A stretch of 64,000 bases of DNA, taken from NCBI GenBank assembly GCA_030867875.1, contig JAOWCC010000577.1, positions 93,911,740-93,975,739 of the forward strand, in the 5' to 3' direction. This DNA is from Actinernus sp. WN-2022. Lineage: Eukaryota; Cnidaria; Anthozoa; Actiniaria; Actinernidae. Shown here piece after piece: positions 33,122 to 45,129 of the stretch (position 1 is the first letter of the stretch; the number at the start of each line of letters is the position of its first letter). A program made the translations under genes and the position numbers. The notes beneath the pieces were generated by a model. The model was not told where the DNA came from, did not search any database, and saw only the letters and a program-made list of their open reading frames with translations.

Positions 33122-34280
33122 AGGTAAATTAGGAATTACTTTAATTAAAACTGACTTACCGTCTATCATCTTCGAACTGTTCTTAGTGTTTTGTTTTCCT
33201 CCAAAGATACCAGCCCATAAATAGCCATTCACGGTTCAATCGACGTCTTGATGAGTTCTTAGCTTGGTTCCAAAACTCTTAAACTAGCTAACCTTGTGTA
33301 AATCCATTGAAGACCGCTCAGAACTGCGTAAATATTCATCGATCATGGACGTGGAACCGTTGAACTTCGTTCGACCGCCGAACCTGATATACTCATAAGC
33401 GTTGCCGCTGACCGAGTTACAGTACTGTAGTTACCAGTCTCTACTTGTGCACAAGGAGACACGGTTGTACTCGCGGAACATTGATCTTCCGGGTTATTCT
33501 AATGATATTATTTCGTACTTTCGAATTATTTTCATCCATTAATACATAAGCATTTACATGCTAACTTCCTCGCAAAGTAGAGACTATTTAAATAGTTATC
33601 CGCATATACCGTGTAGCGCGAACATTTTGTGGGTTTTAATTTTCGCGGATTTTGCGGATTGCCTCTATCGGCAAAAATAAGTTCCGGCAGAAAAAAAACT
33701 CCCGCAAAATAATACTCCTCAAAAATTTACCCTCTTCAGTCAAATAAACAACTCTGCTTTTTCGATATAAACTTGCATTACTGAGACGATATTGGACTAA
33801 ATAGTAACTATTTCCGAGCTTTGCGTAAATAGTTTTTATCTAATAGAAACAAAACTACCATTGCATTGCCGTTCAAATGTCTGTGGTACAATGTTGTACA
33901 GCAACGGCATCTTAAAGCAAGTGAATACATTCTTCTGTACCAGAATTGTCTCATATTTGCTCCAGTATACCTGGAGACAATACTCTGCTAATCTAAGTAG
34001 TTATTTTTTTGTATTTCATCATGAGAAAGTTGATAATTTTGGGCTTGACAGTGCCCCTTTAATATAAAGTTATAAGCTTAGTTAGGGCGGGCTGCACAAA
34101 TTCCGGATGGATAAATTAACTTCAATATACTATAGACTGACATCCCGATAAGCAGAACCGTTTCTTCTCTTCACACGCAACATATAATAACTTATATTAG
34201 GTTTGTTGATTGCCTGCAACTACCTGCAGCTGCTGAGAAATGCTGAACAAATGGCAGAACTGCACAATGGTACTCAGTCT
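33122..34280. other. Intergenic, no gene supported
   Basis: A TTTTCGCGGATTTTGCGGATT-type GC/T motif at 33640-33665 with a complementary CCCGCAAAAT section nearby suggests a small degraded MITE. Nothing else is recognised. Confidence 0.4.
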
Positions 34281-34289
34281 CCACTTACC

Positions 34290-35070
34290 TCCTAGCACCA
34301 CCCTTTTGCATTTCCAAAGTGTATTTTGGGGCTCCCTTTTTACATTTCCAAAGTATTTCGGGCTCCCTTTTTTGCATTTCCAAGCAATTTCCAAATTAAA
34401 GTTGTGACTATCTCTATCTACATTTACAAACAATTTCCAAAGTGCTGTGAGCTTCATTCTGTTGCATTTCCAATTTATTTTCAAAGTAAGTCGAAACTAT
34501 TTCCAAATAATTTCCAAAGTATTAGACGGGCCCCCTTTTTGCATTTCCAAAGTATTTCGGGCTCCCTTTTTGCATTTCCAAGCAATTTCCAAATTAAAGT
34601 TGAGACTATTTCCATCTACATTTACAAACAATTTCCAAACTAGCTCAAGACTATTTCCAAACTATTTCCAAAGTAGTTCGGGATAATTTCCAAACCATTT
34701 CCAAAGTACTGTTAGCTTCATTCTGTTGCATTTCCAATTTATTTTCAAAGTAAGTCGAAACTATTTCCAAACAATTTCCAAAGTATCCAAGCTAATTTCC
34801 AGCTAATTTCCAAAGAACTGATTTAAAATTTCTTTTTAGTTTCCAAATTGTTTCCATACTATCACTCAATCATTTTCCATATTATTTCCAACATCGGTTT
34901 TGTTGGTGCGACCTTGTACAAGTTTCCAAAGTATTTACAACGTTAGATACATTGGAAATTCATCGTACCTTAATTTACAAACTATGGAAATAATTTGGAA
35001 ATGAATTTACATACTATGGAAATTACATTCTCCAAAGAAATTACATACTATGGAAATAGTAAAAGTTTTC
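34290..35070 (-). repeat. Minisatellite array, inverted relative of 24.15-25.5 kb
   Basis: Units of ATTTCCAAA, ACTATTTCCAAA and ATTTACAAACAATTTCC are the reverse complement of the 24-25 kb motif. It contains a higher-order ~200 bp duplication (34340-34540 and 34545-34790, both with GCATTTCCAAGCAATTTCC and TTCATTCTGTTGCATTTCC). The right edge (TACATACTATGGAAAT, AGTTTTCCAGTGTTATA) is the inverted left edge of the other array. Confidence 0.88.
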
Positions 35071-35556
35071 CAGTGTTATAGCGCTGCTATTCTTTTCAAT
35101 TCCTTGGATCCTGACTTCAAACAGCTTGCAACATCTACTACTACGCTCTCTTCTAATACTTTGCCTACCAGGCTGGCTTCTATTAAGCATAAGCTTCGTA
35201 ACGTTTTTCTTCCGCACATCTCCTCTGTTAACCATCTAGAGGAGCTCCTCTGCTATAACTGTCGCTCCTCGTTTCACTGCTGCTGCATTTCGTGTGCCGC
35301 GTCCAGGGCATAGCTCCTTCCATTGCGCATATAGTCTTCTAGTAAGTATATTTGTTTTTGATTTGATTTCATATTAATTCTCTTTATATTGATTCCAATT
35401 ACTCATTATATCTTGTAATGTTGTAGCTCGTGCGTTATATTTTCCCATACTTCCTTCCTTTCCATTACGTTTTATTTGTAACATAGAGGGCCGCATGTTA
35501 GATAACTATGTAAGGTCAATGTGTCTTCCCTCTGTAAATAAAGAATATAAAGAGGT
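35071..35556. other. Intergenic; short unrecognised ORF
   Basis: An 87-codon ORF (35050-35313) starts within the minisatellite edge and has no recognisable motif. Downstream sequence ends with AAATAAAGAATATAAAG, like a LINE or mRNA 3' end, but I cannot assign it. Confidence 0.3.
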
Positions 35557-35692
35557 TATTACACGGAAACTTGTGTAATACGGCTGAGTATTTTTACGAG
35601 TCAGTTTTATTTTTTCGAGCCTGAAAGGCGAGAAAAAATAAAATTGACGAGTAAAAATTGCCAGCCGTATTACACAACTTTCCGTGTAATAA
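35557..35692. mobile_element. Foldback element, ~63 bp arms
   Basis: Arms 35557-35618 and 35629-35692 pair with few mismatches (TTATTACACGGAAA...TGTGTAATACGGCTG...ACGAGTCA) around an ~10 bp centre. A second inverted pair, TTATTATACGAC (35698-35709) against GTCGTATAATAA (36012-36023), encloses the next 300 bp and may be the TIRs of another short element. Confidence 0.75.
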
Positions 35693-36000
35693 ATGGTTTA
35701 TTATACGACAGCTAACACGAACAAAAAAGGTTTGTTTTGGCTTACCTTACTGCTCTGTTTGACAAGAACTCTCGAGAGAATAAACCTCTCAGCCTCAGTT
35801 GAAGTCAAATGTCGGGGCGGGCGCGCATTGAAAAAGTTTTTCCCGCGCTAAAAGCTGATTGGCAGTTACTCAAACAGCCCCATTTCGATTGGCTCGCGCG
35901 CTTACAAAACCTTTTAAGTGTTGAATAAACCTGTGCTAACCGGTTTGTGACCCGTGTAATACGGTCTCATATTTGCACTCGTTTTAGCCCGTATTTGCAC

Positions 36001-37100
36001 TCGAAAACGCCAAGTCGTATAATAATGTATTGTATTGTACTCCCTGACATGGCTAGAGTAATAGCAGCACCGGCCCTGAAGCTGTACAAGGTTTCACCTT
36101 CATAAAGGTCAGCCTCCTGCAGGTACCATCGTAAGCGAGATTGCAAGGCGGAGGCATCTGCTTGTTCACAACCGTTCCTTTTGCATGTGGCGAGGTTGGG
36201 CGGAAAAGAAAACCACTTGATAGATCCACACCCAGAACGGCCGAGATAGCTACATACAACTCTATCGCCTTTACAGGGCAAAGAGACAGATTAGAATGAC
36301 ATGATTGAACAGGAGTCCGTTATCGCAAAGGAATCTCATAATATCTTGCGTTTTTACGATGTCGAGATCATTGGCAATGTCACCACTAAAGAATAAGGTT
36401 TTTTAAAAAATGTTGTAAAGCAGAGATACCAGGGGTAGCCATCTTCTCCTGGATGTGGCGTGAAAGTTTGAGTAATTTCCGCGGAAATAGAGGTGTCGCT
36501 TGCCTGCCCACCGGGGGGTTGATAGCAGCCTTTGTTCTGCGGTGAAAGCTTTGAGAACCCTGAAGCGGCAGCGTCCCCCAACGCTAAAGCAGAGTTCCAA
36601 TCACCCTCTCGTCCCGCATCTTTAAAAATCAACTGTTACATACGAGAGCCTGACTGGATATTCGCAACTAGAGATCGCATGTTTACCGAGGTGGGGACAT
36701 GAGACTGTGTGGACTTGCGTTTTTCCGCGTGAATCTTTCCAGGCGAGAAAACGTCCCGAGGGGTTGCATTGAACAAAGTTTTGTTACCTGGAAGGGTAAC
36801 CAAGAAGTTGAAAGACTCCTTCTTAAGGGATTGTTTCTGCTTAGCGTACGCCATGCCCTGCAGCTGCTTAAGGCGAATTGCAGAGAGGTCGACAGCAGAG
36901 ATGGACCACCAGGCGGGGGGAAGAGTAGCTCTACGAAAACCGCACATCTGGAAAAATCTGAAGTTGTCATCGTTAGCACACTGGCAGACGGGACACTGGA
37001 CAGCAGGGACGAAAATACGTGCAACTGGGGGCAGACCCTATAAGCATAAAATGAGAAAATGGATACTATGGAAAACGATCCGAAAGGACCAATCACAACG
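36001..37100 (-). pseudogene. Tyrosine recombinase (DIRS/Crypton-type), frameshifted
   Basis: On the minus strand, N- to C-terminal: a Cys-containing start (FQMCGFRRA region), SFNFLVTLPGNKTLFNATPR (about 36810), a KDSRGKTQ-like block in another frame, IFKDAGREGDWNSAL (about 36600), then after a degraded centre VLGVDLSSGFLFRPTSP (about 36210) and DLYEGETLYSFRAGAAITLA (about 36060). The last is the HxxR box of tyrosine recombinases, here YSFR. The catalytic Tyr segment known from 4.1 and 24.1 kb is missing. At least three frame changes occur. It carries out no reaction as it stands; intact relatives insert circular DNA by strand exchange. Confidence 0.7.
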
Positions 37101-37800
37101 AAATACTGAGAGGTAGTTTTAATCAGTGACTAACGAATGCATGGTGCTCAAGCAAAAATAGATTTACGTTAAAAAACGTTTTCTGACATTAATAACAGTT
37201 TAAACAAAATCGAATTACACCATAGTACTAATATTCACTTCCTTAAATTTGTTAAGTGGATGGTTGTCGTATCACGTGATCGATGATGCCATAATTATAT
37301 AAAATCATTTAAGTGAAATGCGGCTGCGACGATAACATATGAATATAAAGTAACCCTGCTAAAACATTACTCCTTCCGCAGTGTTTCCGATCACGCTTAG
37401 AGAAAATGACTATCATGTAAAGATAAGGAGATATTAAGGGTGCAAAAAGTCACGTGACCTATTTTGCATATTTTCGCCTTAATTACTCGTTAACGAAACA
37501 TTGTAGTCATCGTTTCTAAGCTGATTTAGGTAAAAGGCTTCAACCTTAACTAAACACATCCACTCATCATCCTAGCTGTTTTAAACTCGGAGCCGCGTTT
37601 TTGATTTACTGATTTCGTATTCTAAGTCACGTGACAGACCACGTGACACATTTTACTACACACAAACCACTTAAGGTAGTCAAGAATTGTGATATCTATT
37701 ATCGTGAGAAACTTGGCGTACTTACCATACTCGGTTGTGCTGAAATAAGGAAGAAAACAGTTTTTACCCGAAATTTGACCACTGAACCAGGCCTTAACAT
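37101..37800. other. Intergenic, no gene supported
   Basis: Non-coding, contains TCACGTGAC motifs at about 37275, 37453, 37627 and 37639 (ACGTGAY E-box-like). No ORF recognised. Confidence 0.4.
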
Positions 37801-38770
37801 GCTTGAGCCTGCAAAAGAGCTTGATCTGGGTGTTTGTTTAGAAAGAGTTATTCAAGTTTTAATTTTTGGTACTGTGTTTTACTGAGGACATGAGACATCT
37901 GATATGTTTTTGTTGACCTAAATTGGTGTTGTTTTGAAGAAAAAGTGCGCACTTTTGGCAGTGAGCTAGTTAATGGATACCTATGTCGTCGCATATGAAG
38001 AGCCGGTTTCCGCGTCATAGACCCCAGACCAGAGTAAATAAGAGTCACTCCTGTCGCGCCTTCTTATTTAAGGGGGGTAGGGTAAAAACCTAGTTTGCCT
38101 TATCCTGGTCATATTTACGTTTTCAAACTTGAATAACTCTTTCTAAACAAACACCCTGATCAAGATATTTTGCAGGATTGAAGACCTTCGGTCATAGACC
38201 CCAGACCAGAGTAAATGAGAGTCACCCCTGTCGCGCCTTCTTATTTAAGGGGGTAGGGTAAAAACCTAGTTTGCCTTAGACCTGCATGGTCATATTTACG
38301 TTTTCAAACTTAAATAACTCTTTCTAAACAAACACCCTGATCAAGATCTTTTGCAGGATGGAAGATCTTCGGTCATAGACCCCAGACCAGAGTAAATGAG
38401 AGTCATTCCTGTCGCGCCTTCTTATTTAAGGGGGTAGGGTAAAAACCTAGTTTGCCTTATCCTGGTCATATTTACGTTTTCAAACTTGAATAACTCTTTC
38501 TAAACAAACACCCTGATCAAGATATTTTGCAGGATTGAAGACCTTTGGCCATAGAACTCATACCAGAGTAAACGCCTTCTTATTTGTGGGGGTAGGATAA
38601 AAACCTAGTTTGCCTTATGCTAGTATTATAGTGGCAACTTCTGATTTGACTGGGGTAGGGTAAACACATATTTTGCAATATTCTAAGCATATTTAGAACT
38701 TCAAACGCCGTGAATAACTCTTTCAAAACAAACATCTAAGCAAAGATATTTCGCTCCCAAATAAATAATC
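37801..38770. repeat. Core plus ~178 bp tandem units, orientation A
   Basis: A partial unit in reverse orientation (37805-37858) and a ~155 bp core (37858-38012, TTTTTGGTACTGTGTTTTAC to CGCATATGAAGAGCC) precede three good tandem units starting at about 38016, 38193 and 38374, plus a partial and a diverged one to 38770. Each unit has CATAGACCCCAGACCAGAG, GTCGCGCCTTCTTATTTAAG, GGGTAAAAACCTAG and AACTCTTTCTAAACAAACA. The same core with units in the opposite orientation is at 43955-45050. Confidence 0.88.
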
Positions 38771-39060
38771 GTTAGCATAGAGACTTAGGGTAAGAAATGG
38801 CTGTTTGCATCCCTAATGTTGTTCTATCTACTTGTTGCGACAATAAAAGTACGTGGTCATGAAATTGGGGGGTGGCGTGTGTTTGAATACCAAAGAACTT
38901 GGCTGCTTACTATTTAACATCAAATGATCTGGTTGGAAATTTAAGAAAAAATAGAAATGGGAAATAAAATAAATTTCAACATAACAATGATACGCGCTTG
39001 CAACGGAACGACCGAAAAGAGCGGGGAAAGTGAATATATATATCTCCGAACAAAATGACT

Positions 39061-39258
39061 AACACGTTCTCTTAATAACACACACAAAAAACCACCTTGT
39101 ATCTCAACTTGTGGTTGAACGAAATGACGCGTACCATGCATGTGTTAATGTTTTCCAATATAAATGGTAAGCACCCCTGGCTTGCTCCTAACACGTTCTC
39201 TTGATAACACTCACACAAAACCACCTTGTATCTCAACTTACGGTTGGAATGAATGACT
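39061..39258 (+). repeat. Direct duplication of ~70 bp at ~128 bp spacing
   Basis: AACACGTTCTCTTRATAACA, ACAAAACCACCTTGTATCTC and AACTTRYGGTTG occur at 39061-39127 and 39188-39258. Non-coding. The following 2 kb (to 41465) has no supportable gene; 41040-41400 contains degenerate GCAACATTG/CAACAATGTT motifs of a dispersed repeat. Confidence 0.7.
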
Positions 39259-41465
39259 ATTTAAGGTTGCATTTAATAAAGATTGCAGTTACAAAACGTC
39301 TATCCATTTATTAGTACGGAATATATGTGAACGTATTCGTGTTTGTAAAAGTAAGGTCATCACTATAAATCGTGGGGCATTAAGCAAACTGCTGCAAATG
39401 ATTAACCCAATATCCATGCATGAATGCACCTTTTTGAGAAGTTATGACAGTAGTTCCAGCGTGTTTTGATATTAGTAATATAAAGTTTATCCAACTTGGC
39501 CTGGCCCTAGCAGCTTAGCTTGCCCGGCTTTATTAGCATGACCTCATATACTCATCCACCGCGTCTATCCCATATGAGGTCATGTTACGGTTTGTGTTTG
39601 ACATAGGACGTCATTTTAAAAGGACGCCAACAAGTAATCGGTTGAGATGGGCCTAGATCAAGAAATACTTTGTGTCTGTAATAAATCATTTTTCCAAATA
39701 GGTCCAGCGTTCGTGGCCGTGTTAAATATATGAATTTGATCCCTCCTGTCACTCTTATGTTCCTTTCTCTTACTTCCTTTATTGACATAGCCTTGACAAC
39801 CTGACTTTTCAACCGGCTGAGTCAGGTAACATTCCTCAAAGCTTTGGCGTATTAAAGTGAACTCCGCGTCTCCATGATGTGAACTTCCGGGGTGAACTTG
39901 CTTTCGTGAGGGCAGTGCAAGTCCGATAAGGGACTTCCTTTCCGAAAACGTGTAAACTCAGTTAAATGTTCTCTAGATAAGTGTGCAAATTCATGAACTG
40001 AAGTCCATAGGTTGATCGTGTCTGTTGTCCCTGCATGCTATATTGTGTTGAACGTGATCTGTGCAGTACGATAATAGCGATAAGAGAATTACGTGCAGCA
40101 AGTGTATGGAATGTGCTCAATTGAAAGGGTGCGCAGGATATGATCTCAAATACTTGAAATGTTGTTCCTGTACTGGAATGGAAACGCCTTCGTAAACTAA
40201 AGGGTATACATACGGTAGAATTAAAATATATAAACCAAAGCGTGTATGACTGTATTTAACGTCCTCTATGGGTATGCAATTTGTGGCTTTGTTGAACTTT
40301 TATTCTGGTTTAGCAACAGTGTTATTGCAAAACCTGCGACTGCATTCACAAGTGTATAAACGCAGTAACACTTGAAAAGTTTCATTTATAATGTCGCGGA
40401 GCCTGGATGGATTGATCTGAACTTCATAGACGTACAAGAATGGTTCGTAAAAGGGAAAGGTCTCCAGCTTTTGAAACGCCGTATGTTAAAAACGGATTTA
40501 GCAATATAGCAAATTTCTAAGGGCATAAAGTTCATTTTTTTCTTATCAAGTTTTATCTTTTCAATACAAGAGGTTATAAAAGATACGTCGAAATTATCTG
40601 ATCTGATCTATCCGTTGTTTTTCTCTCGAACGTTCACACCGTTTCTTCTTTGTAGAACAAAATAACATTTAGCGACCTTTTCTAAAATAATTATAAGAAA
40701 TTCGTTGTATATGTTATGTAAAACATACATAGGGCATGTTTCTCAGTTACCACAGTACTTTGTATACACATATGTAGGAATCTTTTAAATAGTTTTTAAA
40801 TCATACGCTTTCTAAGTCAGTTTCGGATTACTGCGCATAAATAGGTTTGCCAAAGAGCATTATAACTGGGTGAACTCCGTACGGCGAACAAAATTTCAAA
40901 TCTTTGAAATGCACACGGGTGTGAATTAATTCAAAATTGAACAAGATACCGTACGATAACCTGTTAATCACATACAGGTAAAATAACAATAAGCTCATGC
41001 CCTTTTGCAAAAGCGAAAAATAAAGGTGATGTTGCATGAGGCAATTTCGCGACGATTTTCAATGCAATTGACACAACTTTTAGTGCAACATTGATGCGGC
41101 ATCAGGTATGTTACACGGGACGATTTTAGCGCAACATAGCTAGCACGTAGGCACCTAGACCCTCATTAAATAATACAATTTCCGTGTGCGTAGCAAACAG
41201 GTTTCTGGGACGACGTGGTGCGAAAGGTTAACGGCTAGGGTGTCACTCGAAGTAACCCCAGCAATGTTGCCTTAACGCAGATTGCGAGCGCGCCATGTTA
41301 CACAATGTTGACTTTACGCGCAAGAATGCTGCACGAAAAATTGTTGTTAAGACATGCGCAAACAAGAAAACATTGTTGCGGAAACAGTTGATGCTAATGT
41401 GTCTTGGGTGAGCAAACGAGCGGATTTTGCTGCCCGGCTGAACAAACAAGAGACATTTCACAAGA

Positions 41466-41570
41466 AGTTGTTACTGTTATTAATTGTCTATTTATTTATT
41501 TTCTTTATGTTGAGGGCCACGTGTATAATTATATTATCTGTATGATATTTTAAAAGTATTACCTCGGCTG
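41466..41570 (+). repeat. Direct repeat, copy 1 (partner 42431-42530)
   Basis: GTTACTGTTATTA, TCTATTTATTT, TATGTTGAGGGCCACG and ATTATCTGTATGATATT are shared in order with 42431-42530. Short ORFs across it are not convincing genes. Confidence 0.65.
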
Positions 41571-42430
41571 AACAAACCAAGCCACATTTCACAAGAAACA
41601 AATACGGCGCATGCGCCTTAATTACGTTCCTAGTACCTCCTCGACTAATTGAAAAATCGGAGGCTCTGATAAGACATTCTATGACATTGAAACTGCGCAT
41701 GCCAGTAGGAAATTTACTTTGGCCCGTTACAGTACAATTAAAAAATCACAGAAATGAAACAATATGAAACAATATTATGTAGTGGACTTTGTACAAACAA
41801 ATTCCACAAAATGATACGTATCAAACACTCGAATTTACATCTCTTCTTGTATCCGCCTTCAGTCGGTGCTGGCGAAGTAAAGCTGAGATTACCGTTGATT
41901 CAACATATTGACACGGTTTCTGTTTCAAAACTCTGGCTTGAACTGCACAAAAGCCTTGAAATTACCGTTCAATAAATCTACCTTAATTTAAACTTTGATC
42001 TTTACCATCGAAGAAGGGAATTTATTTTATTTTCTTCGCTTCGTAGCGTCCTCTTGTCTCTTGCCGTTAACAATAGGAAATGGACAATCTGAAATCTACA
42101 ACGGTTTACTGTCTTGTTTTTCTCGGCCAATGGAAATCGAGATACAGGGCGACCGTCGGTGTACGTGAAGAGTTTTAACTTTTTGAACTTCTCGCAGTCG
42201 TTGTTCAACAGCCATTCACAATCTTGCTCTATTTGCAATTGTGTCTTACCAGAGCCTTCGATTTTTCAGTTAAGTTGAGGAAGCACTGGGAACGAGAAGG
42301 ACGTGTGTGCAGCAAATGTAGCACAACCCTAAACTCGCTCCCAAGGATCTTTACACGCCTAATCCAAAATGGATTCGAAATATAAATCCTGGTTGTTGTT
42401 GTAATTTGAAACTGTCTTTATTAGTGTCTT

Positions 42431-42530
42431 AGTTGTTACTGTTATTATCTATTTATTTCTTTTCTCTATGTTGAGGGCCACGAGTATATTATCTGTATGA
42501 TATTAAGTGTTACCCTCGATAAATAAAGCA
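42431..42530 (+). repeat. Direct repeat, copy 2 (partner 41466-41570)
   Basis: Same ordered blocks as copy 1. The stretch to 43300 holds no supportable gene. Confidence 0.65.
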
Positions 42531-43303
42531 ATACAGGCTTGGACTTCGACCGCTGATTGGCTTGGCATTTCGCGCGCGCTGATTGGAGAATTTCGAATAA
42601 TGCGAGCGGAGAACCATACATATAGCATGAGAGTGAAATGTTAGCGACACCGACCGCTGACAACCGACCGCTTGCTCGACCGCCCGCCCGTCCGACCGTG
42701 CACCAGCGTGCGGAACACGTGAGGTTTTCGAGTCCTGAATCGGGTGCTCGATTTTGTTTGGCTATTTAACGCCGTCCTATCAGTCCTTTTCATTCAATCC
42801 TCGGTTTATGGGAATTTGTGATTTTCTAAATTATCTCAATGAGCAGTATAATGTTTTTTGCCGTAATGCATAAAATATTCATCAGAATTTAGCATTTTTG
42901 CCTTTTTCAATGCTCGGATAAAAGTAGAACAACGTACGGTTGGAATTAATCGGGATCACACTTCAACCGTTAACCGTTCTTCAGCGATGATGAATCCAAG
43001 AAGGCGAATACTTCTCAAAATATGCGAATATATATTGGGCATATTTGTGGGTCACATGACCAGCCTGTACCAGGGGTTCTTTCGACGCCATTTTGGAATA
43101 GGCGCGTAAAGACTCCTGAGAACGAGGTTGGCACAGCCCTTATCGGAAGCAAATATGTTTCAGAAACATTGCTTCCCCAACAAATGTTTAGCGCCCACGA
43201 AAACCGGCTTTTAGCAAACATTGAAATTCGCAAATGTTTCCGTAACAATGTTTGCTCGTTTGCGCGTCGCGTGTAGTATTAAAGGCACAGGGAGCCCAAG
43301 CTC

Positions 43304-43693
43304 GATATTTGTGCACGTTTTTAAGCAGAATTGTATTGTTGATAATGGAATTAATTGTAACTGAAGAAATCTCGAGTATATATAGTGGCAAGGGAGAAAC
43401 AGAAATCACTTACCGATTTCAACTGCTTGGAAATCACATGCGCTGTTTTCATCACAAAATAGAGAATCACGTTTGGGCCACATCGCTGTCTTAAAGCACT
43501 TTACTCTCTTCTAGGATACTTGACAATTCCAGCCAACATGAGGCTCATTTAAACTCGACAGAGTTGTCCAGAAATCGCCATTTTAATGCGTGGTATGTAA
43601 GAAATTTAGACTTTATTTCCAAGATTTCTTCGGTTATAATTAATTACACTATCAACAATACAATTCTGCTTAAAAACATGCACAAAGATATCA
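43304..43693. repeat. Inverted repeat pair with ~69 bp arms
   Basis: 43304-43372 and 43623-43693 are inverted copies (shared TATTGTTGATAATG/CATTATCAACAATA and AAGCAGAATTGTATT). They enclose 250 bp and probably mark a MITE. Confidence 0.7.
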
Positions 43694-43954
43694 CATTTAG
43701 CTTTATATTGTTCAAAAATGGCGTGACGTTGGCTTCAGTAGCGCGTTTGAACTATAATTGAAAACTTTCACTCCAATCACAGGCAGTTTTCTGCAGCTGT
43801 TCCACCTTTTGTTTTGCCAAGGGGGTTCCTACACGAGCGCCAGACTGAGTAGCTTACCTCTATGAGAGAACGGGGCTTGCTATTCATTCAATAATTTACC
43901 CAAGGAGGGTCACGGGCAGCCTAGGAAATCACTAGCTACGCACCGAAGATCTTT

Positions 43955-45055
43955 CATCCTTAAAAACATCTCGATCAGAGTATTTGTTTAGAAAGAGTTA
44001 TTGAAGTTTGAAAACGTAAATATGACTAGGATAAGCAAACTAGGTTTTTACCCTACCCCCTTAAATAAGAACGCGCGACAAGAGTGACTCTCATTTACTC
44101 TGGTCTGGGGTCTATGACCGAAGGTCTTCAATCCTGCAAAAGAGCTTGATCAGGGTGTTTGTTTAGAAAGAGTAATGTTATTCAACTTTGAAAACGTAAA
44201 TATGACAAGGATAAGGCAAACTAGGTTTTTACCCTACCCCCCTTAAATACGAAGGCGCGACAGGGGTGACTCTCGTTTACTCTGGTCTGGGGTCTATGAC
44301 CGAAGGTCTTCAATCCTGCAAAATATCTTGATCAGGGTGTTTGTTTAGAAAGAGTTATTCAAGTTTGAAAACGTAAATATGACCAGGATAAGGCAAAATA
44401 GGTTTTTACCCTACTCCCCTTAAATAGGAAGGCGCGACAGGAGTGACTCTCATTTACTCTGGTCTGGGGTCTATGACCGAAGGTCTTCAATCCTGCAAAA
44501 GAGTTTGATCAGGGTGTTTGTTTAGAAAGAGTTATTTAAGTTTGAAAACGTAAATATGACCAGGATAAGGCAAAATAGGTTTTTACCCTACTCCCCTTAA
44601 ATAGGAAGGCGCGACAGGAGTGACTCTCATTTACTCTGGTCTGGGGTCTATGACCGAAGGTCTTCAATCCTGCAAAAGAGTTTGATCAGGGTGTTTGTTT
44701 AGAAAGAGTTATTCAAGTTTGAAAACGTAAATATGACCAGGATAAGGCAAACTAGGTTTTTACCCTTCCCCCCTTAAATAAGAAGGCGCGACAGGAGTGG
44801 CTCTCATTTACTCTGGTCTGGGTTCTATGACCGAAGATCTTCTATCACGAAAAACATCTTGATCATGGTGTTTGTTTAGAAAGAGTTATTCAAGTTTTAA
44901 TTTTTGGTACTGTGTTTTACTGAGGACATGAGACATGATGCTTTTGTTGACCTAAATGGGTGTTGTTTTGAAGAAAAAGGGCGCACTTTTCGCAGTGAGC
45001 TAGTTAATGGCTACCTATGCCGTCGCATATGAAAAGCCAGTTTCCGCGTTTGAAA
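43955..45055. repeat. ~178 bp tandem units in orientation A', plus core
   Basis: Five to six units (TCTATGACCGAAGGTCTTCA block at about 44110, 44291, 44469, 44648 and 44827) are the reverse complement of the 38.0-38.6 kb units, followed by the same core (44893-45050) in the same orientation as at 37.9 kb. The two loci are therefore the left and right halves of one structure: a core flanked by tandem units that point away from it. Confidence 0.88.
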
Positions 45056-45058
45056 CTT

Positions 45059-45094
45059 CGAATTGGCAGCTAACTTCTAAAAGCTGCCAATTCG
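45059..45094. other. 13 bp perfect hairpin
   Basis: CGAATTGGCAGCT (45059-45071) and its complement (45082-45094) with a 10 nt loop, at the edge of the tandem-unit locus. Confidence 0.6.
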
Positions 45095-45129
45095 ATTTGA
45101 ATTGGCATCTAACTTCAGCCCGGTAAGGC

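Noticed and set aside
34326..34686. Phe/Ser-rich ORFs of 79-105 aa
   Set aside because: They read through the TTTCCAAA minisatellite in two frames.
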